DNA of 64,000 nt, from contig JAEETD010000003.1 in NCBI GenBank assembly GCA_016290175.1, positions 1 to 64,000 of the forward strand, read 5' to 3'. Shown here one piece after another: positions 18,001 through 27,800 of this stretch. How positions within the stretch are numbered: position 1 is the first letter of the stretch; each line of letters starts with the position of its first letter. Under the pieces are notes generated by a model. It was given only the letters and a program-made list of their open reading frames with translations, was not told the origin of the DNA and ran no database searches. The position numbers and the translations under genes are program-made. Origin of the DNA: Prevotella sp. Its GTDB lineage: Bacteria; Bacteroidota; Bacteroidia; Bacteroidales; Bacteroidaceae.

Positions 18001-19099
18001 TAAAGTGGGCAAGGTTGGTAAGGTGATGTTAGACAGAAGACTGAAGATCTTCTTGCACATCGTTTTTTGGGCTTATATGTTCTTATCGCCCATGCAGTAT
18101 ATGCGTGGTACGGGCATGACGATGATTCAATATCTGATGAACTGCCTGTCGCCATTGTTGCTGATGATTGTCTTCTATGCCAACTATATGTGGCTGACTC
18201 CTAAGTATTTTGTTCAGGGCAAGCATCGCTATTATCTGATGATCAATGTGGTGATGGCGGTGAGTTTTTCGGTGCTGCTCCACTACTGGATGGACTACAC
18301 GCGTGTGCTGTTCCAGCCGGGTGGCCTGATTCCCAGGAATCCTGATGCCATCGATGAGTTCTTTTATTATGTGAGAGACCTTGTCAACTTTGGTATCTTT
18401 GCTACTGCCGCCACCTGTATCGCCCTGGCGCAGCGGTGGTTTTGGGCCGACAATGCCCGCAAGTATGCAGAGACGGCCCGTGTTAGGGCAGAGGCCGACC
18501 GTACGGAAATGGAGTTGAAGAGCCTTCGTTCGCAGATCAACCCGCATTTCCTGTTGAATACGCTGAATAATATCTATGCGTTGACCGCCATGGACACCTA
18601 TCGAGCCCAGAATGCTATCCAGCAGCTATCGAAGATGTTACGTCACATGCTGTACGATAACATGCAGGATTCGGTCAATCTGCAGGATGAGATACAGTTC
18701 CTTGAGAATTATGTCAACCTGATGAAGATAAGGTTGCCAGCTTCTGTTGATGTGACATTCAAGAAGATTGTCCCTGATGCAGATGTCAGGGTGGCTCCGC
18801 TGATCTTCATCTCTTTGATAGAGAACGCTTTCAAACATGGCGTCAGTCTGACGGAACCCAGCTTTATTCATATTCTTGTTAAGGCCATCATTCCACCGGA
18901 CGGTGGTGAGAAACAACTGATATGCTCTATCGAGAATTCCTATTTCCCCAAGCCGGAACAGGACCGAAGCGGTCATGGCATCGGTCTGGAGCAAGTACAG
19001 CGACGCCTCGATCTGTTGTATCCTGAACGGTATGTCTGGGAAAAGGGAATTGACACAGACAACCATACTTACAATTCAAAAATAACCATTAAATTATAA
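17993..19099 (+). CDS. LytS/YehU-type sensor histidine kinase
   Basis: Four hydrophobic segments occupy residues 20-150 (integral-membrane sensor). A short coiled coil follows, then the His_kinase (PF06580) motif LKSLRSQINPHFLLNTLNNI with the phosphoacceptor His near residue 184, and a compact ATPase domain with LIFISLIENAFKHG and GHGIGLEQVQRRL. The ATG at 17993 overlaps the permease; an alternative start is ATG 18026. It phosphorylates the LytTR regulator encoded next. Placement in the pump operon suggests that it senses the pump's substrate or envelope stress and autoregulates the operon. Confidence 0.9.
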   Translation: MNSKVGKVGKVMLDRRLKIFLHIVFWAYMFLSPMQYMRGTGMTMIQYLMNCLSPLLLMIVFYANYMWLTPKYFVQGKHRYYLMINVVMAVSFSVLLHYWMDYTRVLFQPGGLIPRNPDAIDEFFYYVRDLVNFGIFATAATCIALAQRWFWADNARKYAETARVRAEADRTEMELKSLRSQINPHFLLNTLNNIYALTAMDTYRAQNAIQQLSKMLRHMLYDNMQDSVNLQDEIQFLENYVNLMKIRLPASVDVTFKKIVPDADVRVAPLIFISLIENAFKHGVSLTEPSFIHILVKAIIPPDGGEKQLICSIENSYFPKPEQDRSGHGIGLEQVQRRLDLLYPERYVWEKGIDTDNHTYNSKITIKL

Positions 19100-19122
19100 A
19101 CAAATAAAAAAGAACTGGAACT

Positions 19123-19833
19123 ATGACAATTAATTGTGCCATCATTGATGACGAGCCATTGGCTGCAGGTCTTCTGGAAAGTTACGTAGCAAAGACACCC
19201 TATTTGAATCTGACGGGTACCTATAATAGTGCGATTACCGCCATGCGTGATTTACGTGACAACCCGGTGCCGCTATTGTTCCTTGACATCCAGATGCCGG
19301 AACTGAGTGGCGTGGAGTTTGCCAAGATCCTGCCCAAGGACACTAAGATCATCTTTACAACCGCCTTTCCCCAATATGCCCTTGAAGGCTATAAGGTGAA
19401 TGCGCTGGATTATCTGTTAAAACCCATCAGCTATGAGGATTTCCTCCGTGCCACGGAGAAGGCTCAGGACTGGTATAATGTCCTGCAGAAGCGTGAGGCT
19501 TATAACGACGACCGTATTATGTTCATCAAGAGCGAATACAAGCTGTTGCGTGTCTGCCTTGACGATATCCTGTATGTGGAAGGTCTGAAGGATTATGTGC
19601 GTATCTGTCTGAAGAGCGGCGAGAAGATTATGTCGCTGATGAGTATGAAGAAACTGGAGGATTATCTGCCACGTCCGGAGTTCCTGCGTACCCACCGCTC
19701 CTACATCGTTCATATGCCGGAGGTCCGCTCAATCGACCGCTTCCGTATCGTCTTCGGTGATATCTTTATCCCCATCTCTGATAACTACAAGGAAGAGGTT
19801 CAGCAGTATCTCGACACGCATACGCTGTCTTGA
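19123..19833 (+). CDS. LytTR-family response regulator
   Basis: An N-terminal receiver (residues 1-115) has the acidic pocket IIDDEP, the phospho-acceptor Asp in LLFLDIQMPELSG and the KPISYEDF lysine. A C-terminal LytTR DNA-binding domain (about 135-236) has YKLLRVCLDDILYVEGLKDY, then FLRTHRSYIVH and FIPISDNYKEEV. It should bind direct repeats upstream of its targets, plausibly the tolC-mac operon. It is the last gene of the operon and its stop is followed by heptamer arrays. Confidence 0.92.
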   Translation: MTINCAIIDDEPLAAGLLESYVAKTPYLNLTGTYNSAITAMRDLRDNPVPLLFLDIQMPELSGVEFAKILPKDTKIIFTTAFPQYALEGYKVNALDYLLKPISYEDFLRATEKAQDWYNVLQKREAYNDDRIMFIKSEYKLLRVCLDDILYVEGLKDYVRICLKSGEKIMSLMSMKKLEDYLPRPEFLRTHRSYIVHMPEVRSIDRFRIVFGDIFIPISDNYKEEVQQYLDTHTLS

Positions 19834-19834
19834 T

Positions 19835-19982
19835 AGTGAATAGTGATGAGTGAATAGTTAATGGTGAAAAGTGAAAAGTGAGTTTGGCAAAATCAGCCAT
19901 TCTGTCTGTTGCCATTGCAAATAAAATGAAAAATCCCCTACGCTGCAGCAAATTATTCACTATTCACTATTCACTATTCACT
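19835..19982. repeat. Facing heptamer arrays, 7 units and 4 inverted units
   Basis: Seven units of AGTGAAT type run from 19835 to 19883, starting just after the stop of the response regulator. Four units of the reverse complement ATTCACT run from 19955 to 19982, just before the aldolase promoter. The two arrays can pair to form a long stem around a 71-nt loop, so together they may act as terminator or insulator. The loop holds no gene. Confidence 0.8.
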
Positions 19983-19991
19983 TTAAATTCG

Positions 19992-19999
19992 TACCTTTG
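19992..19999 (+). promoter_or_regulatory. -7 element TACCTTTG for the aldolase gene
   Basis: TACCTTTG lies 54 nt before the ATG. The upstream promoter region is made of heptamer repeats and no -33 TTTG is seen. Confidence 0.65.
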
Positions 20000-20053
20000 C
20001 AAGCGAATTTAGAAAAAGAACGTAAATCGTAAATATTTAAAACGTAAAGAGTT

Positions 20054-21055
20054 ATGGTAAATTACAAGGATTTGGGTCTCGTGAATACCCGCGAGATGTT
20101 TAAGAGAGCAGTTGCCGGCGGTTATGCTATTCCCGCTTTCAACTTCAACACCATGGAGCAGATGCAGGCCATCGTGATGGCTGCCGTTGAGACAAAGTCT
20201 CCTGTCATCATGCAGGTTTCCAAAGGCGCTCGTAACTACGCCAACGCTACGATCCTCCGCTATATGGCTGAGGGTGCTGTGGCTTATGCCAAGGAGCTTG
20301 GTTGTGAGCATCCTGAGATCGTGCTGCATCTCGATCATGGTGACACCTTCGAGCTCTGTAAGGATTGCATCGATATGGGCTTCTCTTCTGTGATGATCGA
20401 CGGTTCTCACCTCCCCTACGAGGAGAACGTTGCTCTGGCTAAGAAGGTGGTTGACTACGCTCATCAGTTCGATGTAACCGTTGAGGCTGAACTGGGTGTG
20501 CTCGCTGGTGTTGAGGATGAGGTCAGCGCTGCTGAGTCTCACTACACCAAGCCTGAGGAGGTGATCGACTTTGCTACCCGTACAGGTTGCGACTCTCTGG
20601 CTATCTCTATCGGTACCTCTCACGGTGCTCATAAGTTCACTCCCGAGCAGTGCACTCTCGTGAACGGTGTGCTCGTTCCACCCCCATTGGCATTCGACAT
20701 CCTCGCTGAGATCGAGAAGAAACTCCCCGGATTCCCCATCGTGCTTCACGGTTCTTCTTCAGTTCCTATGGACGAGGTGAACACCATCAACCAGTTTGGT
20801 GGCAAGCTCGAGGCCGCTATCGGTATCCCCGAGGAGCAGCTGCGTAAGGCCGCTAAGAGTGCTGTCTGCAAGATTAACATCGACTCTGACTCACGTCTGG
20901 CCATGACTGCTGCTATCCGCAAGCACCTGGCTGAGCATCCTGGAGATTTCGATCCTCGTCAGTATCTGAAGCCCGCTCGTGAGAACATGAAGAAGATGTA
21001 CATCCACAAGATTGTGAATGTGCTCGGTTCTGACGGCAAGCTCGCACAGTGCTAA
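20054..21055 (+). CDS. fba: Class II fructose-1,6-bisphosphate aldolase
   Basis: 333 residues with the zinc-dependent class II signature: HLDHGDTFELCKDCIDMGFS (zinc His and catalytic Asp), VEAELGVLAGVEDE, the zinc His in GTSHGAHKF, and VLHGSSSVP. It cleaves fructose-1,6-bisphosphate to dihydroxyacetone phosphate and glyceraldehyde-3-phosphate in glycolysis and gluconeogenesis. The codons are highly biased (GCT, GGT, CTC), as expected of a highly expressed gene. It is monocistronic: promoter at 19992, terminator at 21082. Confidence 0.95.
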   Translation: MVNYKDLGLVNTREMFKRAVAGGYAIPAFNFNTMEQMQAIVMAAVETKSPVIMQVSKGARNYANATILRYMAEGAVAYAKELGCEHPEIVLHLDHGDTFELCKDCIDMGFSSVMIDGSHLPYEENVALAKKVVDYAHQFDVTVEAELGVLAGVEDEVSAAESHYTKPEEVIDFATRTGCDSLAISIGTSHGAHKFTPEQCTLVNGVLVPPPLAFDILAEIEKKLPGFPIVLHGSSSVPMDEVNTINQFGGKLEAAIGIPEEQLRKAAKSAVCKINIDSDSRLAMTAAIRKHLAEHPGDFDPRQYLKPARENMKKMYIHKIVNVLGSDGKLAQC

Positions 21056-21081
21056 TCGTTTTTAGTACATCATACCTATGA

Positions 21082-21111
21082 ATGGGGCTCTTTCTGGAGT
21101 CCCATTTTTTT
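21082..21111 (+). terminator. Rho-independent terminator of fba
   Basis: Stem ATGGGGCTC with GAGTCCCAT (one G-U) and a TTTCTG loop, followed by seven or more T residues. Confidence 0.88.
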
Positions 21112-21193
21112 GTTACTTTTACTCAGTTTTCTATCATCTTCCTTTCGATTTCTATCAAATTCATCGACTTTTAGGAAGTTTTTGCCCAAAAAG

Positions 21194-21224
21194 TTGGTTA
21201 TTTCGAAAACAATTTGTATTTTTG
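21194..21224 (+). promoter_or_regulatory. Promoter for the SpoIIE operon
   Basis: TTGG at 21194-21197, a 19-nt spacer and TATTTTTG at 21217-21224, 28 nt before the ATG at 21253. Confidence 0.65.
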
Positions 21225-21252
21225 CACAATCACTAGTTAATCACTTGGGTGT

Positions 21253-23367
21253 ATGAATCTGAACCGGATGTTTACAAGTCTGCTCCTGATGGTGGTGTCG
21301 ATGGTATGTGTCAGTGCGACGGAGACCGACGACATCAAGAAGCAATTGGAGCATGCCCAAGGGAAAGAACGGTTGGAGTTGTTGGGCGAATTATATCAGC
21401 AGAGTCTGGAAGGCGATGACTTTGACCTCATCTGGCATAACCTGAATAACTACATGAAAGAAGCCCAGCATCAAGGCAATAAGTCGGAGGAAAGCGAAGC
21501 GAGATATTTCCGTATAGAATTGTTCTATAATTACGATCTGAATGACTCCATCTTCCACTATGCCGAAGAGGATCTTGCCTTCATTCATGCACATGGTACT
21601 AAGGAGAAGTTCTTTGAAACTTGGGGTTGCCTGGTAAATACCTATGTCTATAGCGGCTCTACGGCCACAGGCCTTAAGGAGGCCGAGAAGATGTATGAGC
21701 AGGCCAAGGAAGAGAAGAATGATTTTGGAACCGGACTTGCCTGTTATGTGATGGGTACCGCCTATTACACTATGAATAATATGGATGAGGCAGCAGAGAT
21801 CTACCAGAGGGGTATTGATATCCTGATGCAGCTAAAGCCCATACCTCTGGTCCTTTCAGAGTTGTTCTATTCCCAATGTGAAGTTCTGGAAAGACAGAAG
21901 AGATATCACGATCTGGATGTGCTGACAGGTCCATGGCATGATTTCCTTGAGCAATTCATGAGAGAAAAGAAAATAAGTAAAGATAATCCGGGTACGTTAC
22001 CGAATTGGGCGTATTATTATCTGGGCTGTGCTCAGGCCGCTCTTGGACTCGGAGATTTGGAAAAGGCAGACGAAATGCTGGAGGAAGCCCGTAATTATAC
22101 TCCTGATGAGAATTCAAACAGATATCGTACCTGGCTCTTCTATCGTATTAAAAGCTGCGTGATGGCTGAGTTCTATCCGGAAGCGCTTCTGCTGAGTGAC
22201 CAGCTGCTCAATCTCTTTGAGGGAACGGGCGATATCACGGAGTTTATCCGTGCCAAGGAACAGCGGGCAGAGATCCTGACACATTTGGGACGCCATGCCG
22301 AAGCTGCTAAGCTCTATAACGAGATGTATCTTCTCAATGACTCTGTCAATACCAGTGATACCAGACGGCAGCTGGCTGAGATGAACACTAAATACAGCCT
22401 TGATGAGGAACGGATGAAGAGGGCCGAGGAGCAGCTGCGCAGCATCATTACCATCGCTACCATCATCGTGCTCTCACTCGCCATCTTCCTCTATTTCCGC
22501 ATCCGCTCCGCCCGTCGTCTGAAGAAGGCCCACGAGAGTCTGGAGCAGGCTCACGGCAAACTGGAGGAGACCCACCAGCAGTTGCTGACTGCCTACGACC
22601 AGTTGGAGGAGACCACCGCAGCCAAGGAGCGTATTGAGAGCGATCTGCGTATTGCCCGGAATATCCAGATGTCGATGGTGCCCAGCCAGTTCCCTGAGCG
22701 TGACGACCTTGACCTCTTTGCCTCGATGACCCCTGCCAAGGAGGTGGGAGGCGACCTGTACGGTTATCTGCTTCTGGGCGACCTGCTCTACTTCTGCCTG
22801 GGCGACGTATCGGGCAAGGGTGTGCCGGCTTCGCTGTTCATGGCTCAGGCCACACGACTCTTCCGAACCTTGGCCGCACAGAGGAAACAGCCCGCAGAGA
22901 TTGCCACGCAGATTAACGATGCCCTGTCTGGCGATGATAACGAGCAGGGCATGTTCGTCACCATGTTCATCGGACTGGTAGACCTCACGACGGGTCATCT
23001 CCACTTCTGCAACGCAGGTCACAACCCGCCAGTACTCATCAGTGAGGGTAAGACGGAGTTTATCGAGATGATTCCTAACCTGCCAATCGGTCTGATGCCC
23101 GAGTTCGAATACGAAGGCGAGGAAATCGAAGATATCAGCAACAAGCCTCTGTTCGTCTATACCGACGGACTCAACGAGGCCGAGAACCGTCAGCAGGATC
23201 AGTTCTCCGACGAGCGCCTGCTGGAAATCCTTGAGACTACGCCGTTTGAGAGTTCCAAGCAGACCATTGAGTTGCTGGCCTCCGAGGTGGAGAAACACCG
23301 TGACGGTGCCGATCCTAACGACGACCTGACGATGCTCTGCGTGAAAGTAATCAGAAACAACGAATAA
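21253..23367 (+). CDS. TPR-containing SpoIIE/RsbU-type PP2C phosphatase
   Basis: A signal sequence (residues 1-23) leads into a periplasmic alpha-helical region with TPR-like repeats (about 30-380). One transmembrane helix (about 399-416) is followed by a coiled coil (420-465, Q/E/L heptads) and a cytoplasmic SpoIIE phosphatase domain (about 470-700). Metal-binding Asp residues are in AKEVGGDLYGY and LGDVSGKGVPASLFMA; later motifs are GMFVTMFIGLVD, FCNAGHNPP and DPNDDLTML. It should dephosphorylate a STAS anti-anti-sigma protein, most simply the one encoded at 23859. The topology suggests that a periplasmic signal is read by the TPR part. Confidence 0.9.
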   Translation: MNLNRMFTSLLLMVVSMVCVSATETDDIKKQLEHAQGKERLELLGELYQQSLEGDDFDLIWHNLNNYMKEAQHQGNKSEESEARYFRIELFYNYDLNDSIFHYAEEDLAFIHAHGTKEKFFETWGCLVNTYVYSGSTATGLKEAEKMYEQAKEEKNDFGTGLACYVMGTAYYTMNNMDEAAEIYQRGIDILMQLKPIPLVLSELFYSQCEVLERQKRYHDLDVLTGPWHDFLEQFMREKKISKDNPGTLPNWAYYYLGCAQAALGLGDLEKADEMLEEARNYTPDENSNRYRTWLFYRIKSCVMAEFYPEALLLSDQLLNLFEGTGDITEFIRAKEQRAEILTHLGRHAEAAKLYNEMYLLNDSVNTSDTRRQLAEMNTKYSLDEERMKRAEEQLRSIITIATIIVLSLAIFLYFRIRSARRLKKAHESLEQAHGKLEETHQQLLTAYDQLEETTAAKERIESDLRIARNIQMSMVPSQFPERDDLDLFASMTPAKEVGGDLYGYLLLGDLLYFCLGDVSGKGVPASLFMAQATRLFRTLAAQRKQPAEIATQINDALSGDDNEQGMFVTMFIGLVDLTTGHLHFCNAGHNPPVLISEGKTEFIEMIPNLPIGLMPEFEYEGEEIEDISNKPLFVYTDGLNEAENRQQDQFSDERLLEILETTPFESSKQTIELLASEVEKHRDGADPNDDLTMLCVKVIRNNE

Positions 23368-23384
23368 CAAAAAACGATAAGCTT

Positions 23385-23804
23385 ATGAGAAAGGAGATTT
23401 GTATTAAAAACAAGGTCAGCGAACTGGAGAAAGTGGCCCGGTTTGTTGAGGAAATCGGCGAAGAGCTTGGGTTGAGCATGGAACTGCAGATGAACCTGAA
23501 CCTCGTGATGGAGGAGATGGTCACCAATGTCATCTTCTATGCCTATCCGCAAGACGAAGAGGCCGACATTGAGCTATTGGCAAAGAGCGACGGCAAGGAG
23601 CTGACCTTTGTGCTGAGCGATCAGGGCAAGGAGTTCGACCCCACGGCCAAGGAGGACACCGATCTGGATGTCAACCCCGCCGATCGTGAACTCGGCGGCA
23701 TGGGCATCTTTATCGTCAAGAACATCATGAACAAGGTGACCTACCAGCGTCTGGAGGGCAAGAACCTGTTGACGATGACAAAAGGCATCGCAGATGATAA
23801 CTAA
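23385..23804 (+). CDS. RsbW-like anti-sigma factor / serine kinase
   Basis: 139 residues of the HATPase_c_2 family. An N-box fits LNLVMEEMVTNVIFYAYP, and the G-boxes are LSDQGKEFDP and ELGGMGIFIVKNIMNKVTY. In partner switching such proteins phosphorylate a STAS protein and sequester a sigma factor or other output. The gene is 17 bp after the phosphatase. The binding target is unknown: no sigma factor gene lies nearby. Confidence 0.88.
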   Translation: MRKEICIKNKVSELEKVARFVEEIGEELGLSMELQMNLNLVMEEMVTNVIFYAYPQDEEADIELLAKSDGKELTFVLSDQGKEFDPTAKEDTDLDVNPADRELGGMGIFIVKNIMNKVTYQRLEGKNLLTMTKGIADDN

Positions 23805-23858
23805 TTAAACGGCATAATAAATTGTAAATAGTAAATAATTAAATTGTTATTTTTCATT

Positions 23859-24170
23859 ATGACACAGATTTTGAAAGAAGGTGGTAAGACCATCATTAAG
23901 ACAGGTAGTCGTATCGACACCATGAATGCAAATCAGTTTGAGGCCGATATCCAGCCGGCATTGAAGGATGGTGGCGTGGATCTTGAGATGGACTGCTCGG
24001 AACTGACCTATATGGCCAGCTCTGGTCTGCGTATCATCCAGAAGACCATGCGTACCGTGATGCAGCAGCGCGGACAGTTCAAGATGACCAATGTCAGCCC
24101 TGAAATCTACAAGGTGCTCGCCATGACGGGCTTTACGAAGTTTATGAAGGTTGAACAGAAGAAAGCTTAG
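23859..24170 (+). CDS. STAS-domain anti-anti-sigma factor (RsbV-like)
   Basis: From ATG 23859 the product has 103 residues with the STAS fold. The phosphorylatable Ser lies in the loop CSELTYMASSGLRIIQKT, and the C-terminal KVLAMTGFTKFMKV is typical of SpoIIAA/RsbV. The longer open frame would start at a TTG at 23844, which I reject because ATG 23859 gives the family N-terminus. It is the expected substrate of the phosphatase and the kinase encoded upstream. The 54-nt gap before it holds a weak A/T-rich 7-nt periodic run. Confidence 0.88.
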   Translation: MTQILKEGGKTIIKTGSRIDTMNANQFEADIQPALKDGGVDLEMDCSELTYMASSGLRIIQKTMRTVMQQRGQFKMTNVSPEIYKVLAMTGFTKFMKVEQKKA

Positions 24171-24175
24171 ACCTT

Positions 24176-24517
24176 ATGGATATTCTCGTCATCATATTAG
24201 CTGTTGTTGTGGGAGCACTGGCAGTAGCCCTGTTCCTGCAGATGAAGGCTGCCAAGAAGCAGACCGAGGACCAGCAGCAGTTGCTGAAGGACTATGAGAA
24301 GCGGGTCAACGAGCAGCAGCGCCTGCTGGAGGACTACGACTCTCTGTCCAAGAACTTCGACAGTATCGGTAAGGGCTATGAGCAGGCTCTGCTCCTGTTC
24401 GACAAGATGGCCGACATCCGTCATAACCTCGAGCTGATTGCCCAGAACGACAAGGATCCTGACAGCGTGGCCCGTCTGGAAGCCTTGCTCAAGAAGTTCG
24501 ACAGTCTGCAGGGTTAA
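24176..24517 (+). CDS. Small membrane-anchored coiled-coil protein, 113 aa
   Basis: One N-terminal transmembrane helix (about residues 3-22, VIILAVVVGALAVALFLQM) is followed by a charged coiled coil rich in Q, K, E and L. The gene begins 5 bp after the STAS gene and ends before the operon terminator, so it belongs to the module. No family is recognised. A scaffold for the phosphatase or the output partner would fit, but that is inference. Confidence 0.72.
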   Translation: MDILVIILAVVVGALAVALFLQMKAAKKQTEDQQQLLKDYEKRVNEQQRLLEDYDSLSKNFDSIGKGYEQALLLFDKMADIRHNLELIAQNDKDPDSVARLEALLKKFDSLQG

Positions 24518-24550
24518 ACCCCGTCTATCCATAGGGTAGAAAGAAATAGC

Positions 24551-24589
24551 AAACGCTGCCTTTGTTTTATCAAACAATGGCAGCGTTTT
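24551..24589 (+). terminator. Terminator of the partner-switching operon
   Basis: Stem AAACGCTGCC with GGCAGCGTTT (10 bp) and an inner TTGTTT/AAACAA pairing. It is followed by further TATCAAACAATG copies that repeat part of the loop. Confidence 0.75.
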
Positions 24590-24898
24590 ATCAAACAATG
24601 CCTTAGTTTTAACAAACGCTGTCGTGGTTTTAACTTTACCTACGGGCTCCTGACCCATGAGCTACGGGCTCTCTATGTTTTAGCTGCCGGGTCTTTGTAT
24701 TTTACCTGCCATCTTTCTCCGTTTAAGCCACGATCTATCTCCATGAAAGCCACTTTTAAGCGTAATTTGATACTCTATACGAAATAAAAGATAGAAAAAC
24801 TAATCATTATCTCAGATTTATTTTGTATCTTTGCAACCGAATAGTGTTCTAACTGTTTAATCAAAGATTAAAAGAATCAATTAAAAGCAATAACCAAT
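24590..24898. other. Intergenic region with short direct repeats and a promoter
   Basis: There is no gene here. A second TATCAAACAATG follows the terminator. CTACGGGCTC occurs twice in the stretch after about 24640. A TATCTTTG -7 element lies at 24826-24833, 66 nt before the large surface protein; no -33 TTTG is visible. Confidence 0.6.
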
Positions 24899-27800
24899 AT
24901 GAGGAAACGATTATTTTACCAACAATCAGAGCCGAGGTCTCGCCAAGCGCAGAAGACCTGTCGGCCAAGTGTACTAGCCAGAATCATGATGGCACTATTA
25001 GCGTTGATGCTCATCCCGCAAGCGATGTGGGCGCAAGGACAAATGCCACATCATGTTACTTATTACAATCTTTGGATTGGTAGTGTTCAGCTTACGAGTG
25101 ATAATGCAGACGATGTGTTTGGTGATGGAACAGTGTCATATGTTAATTCTACTGCTACGCTGACTTTGGATAACGCACATTTGTCAGGTGCTGTTTCAAC
25201 CACAATGGCCAATTTGAATATTCATATTAAAGGCACAGGATGGATCACTTCAAGTGATAATTGTATCAGATCAACAGCCAATACGGGCACGTTGAAATTT
25301 ACAAAAGGAAGTAGTGGAGACGAACTTGTACTTAGATGTACTTCTGATGATAAAGCTTCTGTGATTAAAGGCTTCGCCTATTTGGATGGTATCCCGTTGG
25401 AAACACAAGAACCTTATGAGATATTAGATAAAGATGGATATCCTCGTACAAAACAATCATTAAGGCCAGATACCACTGCTACTGGTTATGCAAAAGTCAG
25501 TGCCGATGTGGTTTACCCTTTATGGTTAACCAGTCAGCAGGTAACGAGTAAAAATGCATCAAATATTGCCGGGTACGGTTCCTTTGAAAGTTCTACTAAT
25601 ACTTTGACGCTGACAGGACTTCTTAGCGATGTTACGGGTTCTCCAGGAAAACCATATTATGGTGTTACAACGGGTATTACCAATCTGACGGTAGTATTAG
25701 TTGAAGGTGGTAATATTATTAAATGTCAAGAAATTGATGACTATGCATTTAAGGGATATGGTAATGCTTCGACAATCTCATTCATCCCTGACGCAACAAA
25801 TCCAGGGTCATTAACCATGAAAGTCGCGAATTCTGATGGTGCACATTGGTTTAATGGCGTCACTCCATCATATAGCGGTACACTTGCTCTGCATGATAAT
25901 GGATACGATGGTACTACCTTCTATGTCTCAAGAATCGCCCCTGTTATTAATTATGACTTGTGGGTAAATGGTACGCAAGTAACGAGTCTCAATGCAAAGA
26001 CTGTTGCAAGTGGTGTGTCCTATGATGAGGCTGCAAACGAGCTGACGATGAATGCTACATATACTGTTGCCGTTAAAACCGGTTTGGCAGATCTTAATGT
26101 GAAGTTACTTGGTAATAATCAGTTCTATAGCACTAGTAAGAGTGTGTTTGAAGGTGTGAACGGTACTGAAAAGTTAAACTTCTTAACTGATCCTGCGACC
26201 CCCGGTTGGTATAATATAATGGCTGCCAATGACATTTTTAACAATATCAGTACTACTAATGTTACATATCAGGATGACCTCCGCTATTGGAGAGCGAATG
26301 AGACAAATATTTCATATAACAAGGCATTAATCCGTCAACATCTTTGGGAAGGACAAGGAACGTCAAACGCTCCTTATCATATTTCCAGTACGAATGACCT
26401 GACTACTTTAGCCACTTATGTCAATAATGGTTATATTATTGATGACTATTTCGATCTTATTGTGTCTGATCTTGATTGTTCTGGATTAACGACATTCCCG
26501 TCAATAGGAAAGAGAGTAGGTAATTATACTATTTATTCTTTTGATGGAACATTCGATGGCGGGGGTAATAAGATTAGTAACCTGACCTCACCTTATGGAT
26601 TGTTTGCTCATGTTGGTGGTAATGGTACAATTAAAGATCTGACACTTGAGAATTGTACTGCAACAGGCGGAACTAGTTCAGGCGGTAAAACTAATGGCGC
26701 TGTGCCTTCAGAAAGTGCAGGAGGCGTAGTTGCTGAATTTAGAAGTTCTGGTAAAATAGAGAATTGTCACGTAGTTGGCGGTTCCGTTTCAGGTGGTAGC
26801 AATGACGAGGTTTATTTTGTTGGAGGTGTCGTTGGCACTTTAGTTAGCGGTACAATTGATCTATGTACGGTTGAGAATGTAGACATCTCAGAACTGAACG
26901 CATCAAGAACGGTCCGTCAGAGTGTTGGTGGTGTTGTCGGTCTTGGCACTGGAGGCACCATTAACGGATGTTCAGTTACTGTCAATAAGAACACTAGTAC
27001 AGCTAAGATCAGCAACCAGACAAATGGAAGCAATGATTTGAACACGGGTGCCATCTTAGGTGAGAAAGAATCAACAGCAGTAACAGTAACCTTGACCAAT
27101 AACACTTATAATGCAGATGTAGAGGTTGTGTCTCAGTACGCCGCAACAACTGTAACCAAGTCTGGCAATGACCAGCGTGGTATAGGTGGCGGCGAAAATG
27201 ATGTCGTTGATTATGGCAACAATACTCATGGCGTAGAGCTTGCTGGTGTGAATATAATAACGTTGGCTGCATCAACAAATGGTAGCATAGAAGCCAAAAG
27301 CGGTTACTACAAAGTTGAAGGAACTAAAGTCTATGCAGTTCCATATGCCCAGTCTCAGGAGGCAACCGTCATTAGAGCAACGTCTGATAATGGCTATGAT
27401 TCGCCGTCTATCTCTGTGATAAAGGTTGGAACCTCTGACAAGGTGAATCTAACAGGTAGTGTTACTGGGGTTGACGCAACTACAAATAAAAACTATTCTG
27501 ATAATTCATTCGAGATGCCCAACTATAATGTGACCGCAACAGGATCATTCCCCATCGACTTCTCGAATGCTAATCGTACGTTCACCATCAGCAATCCTGT
27601 TGGACCGGTGGTTTATGATGGCACTGCGATTGCCATATCAGAAATCAAGACGACGCTCAACTCTACAGAGTTAACACTCTCCTCCACTGATTTTACTATT
27701 ACTGGATACAAGAATAAGACGTCAGGTTCGACCTTTACAAGCGCTCCTAAGGACGCAGGCCAATATGAGGCAACGATTCAGCCTTCGGCTACGAGTGTTA

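Noticed and set aside
19835..19982. CRISPR array in the repeat-rich gap
   Set aside because: The repeat unit is 7 nt with no spacers, and no cas genes are present anywhere in the window.
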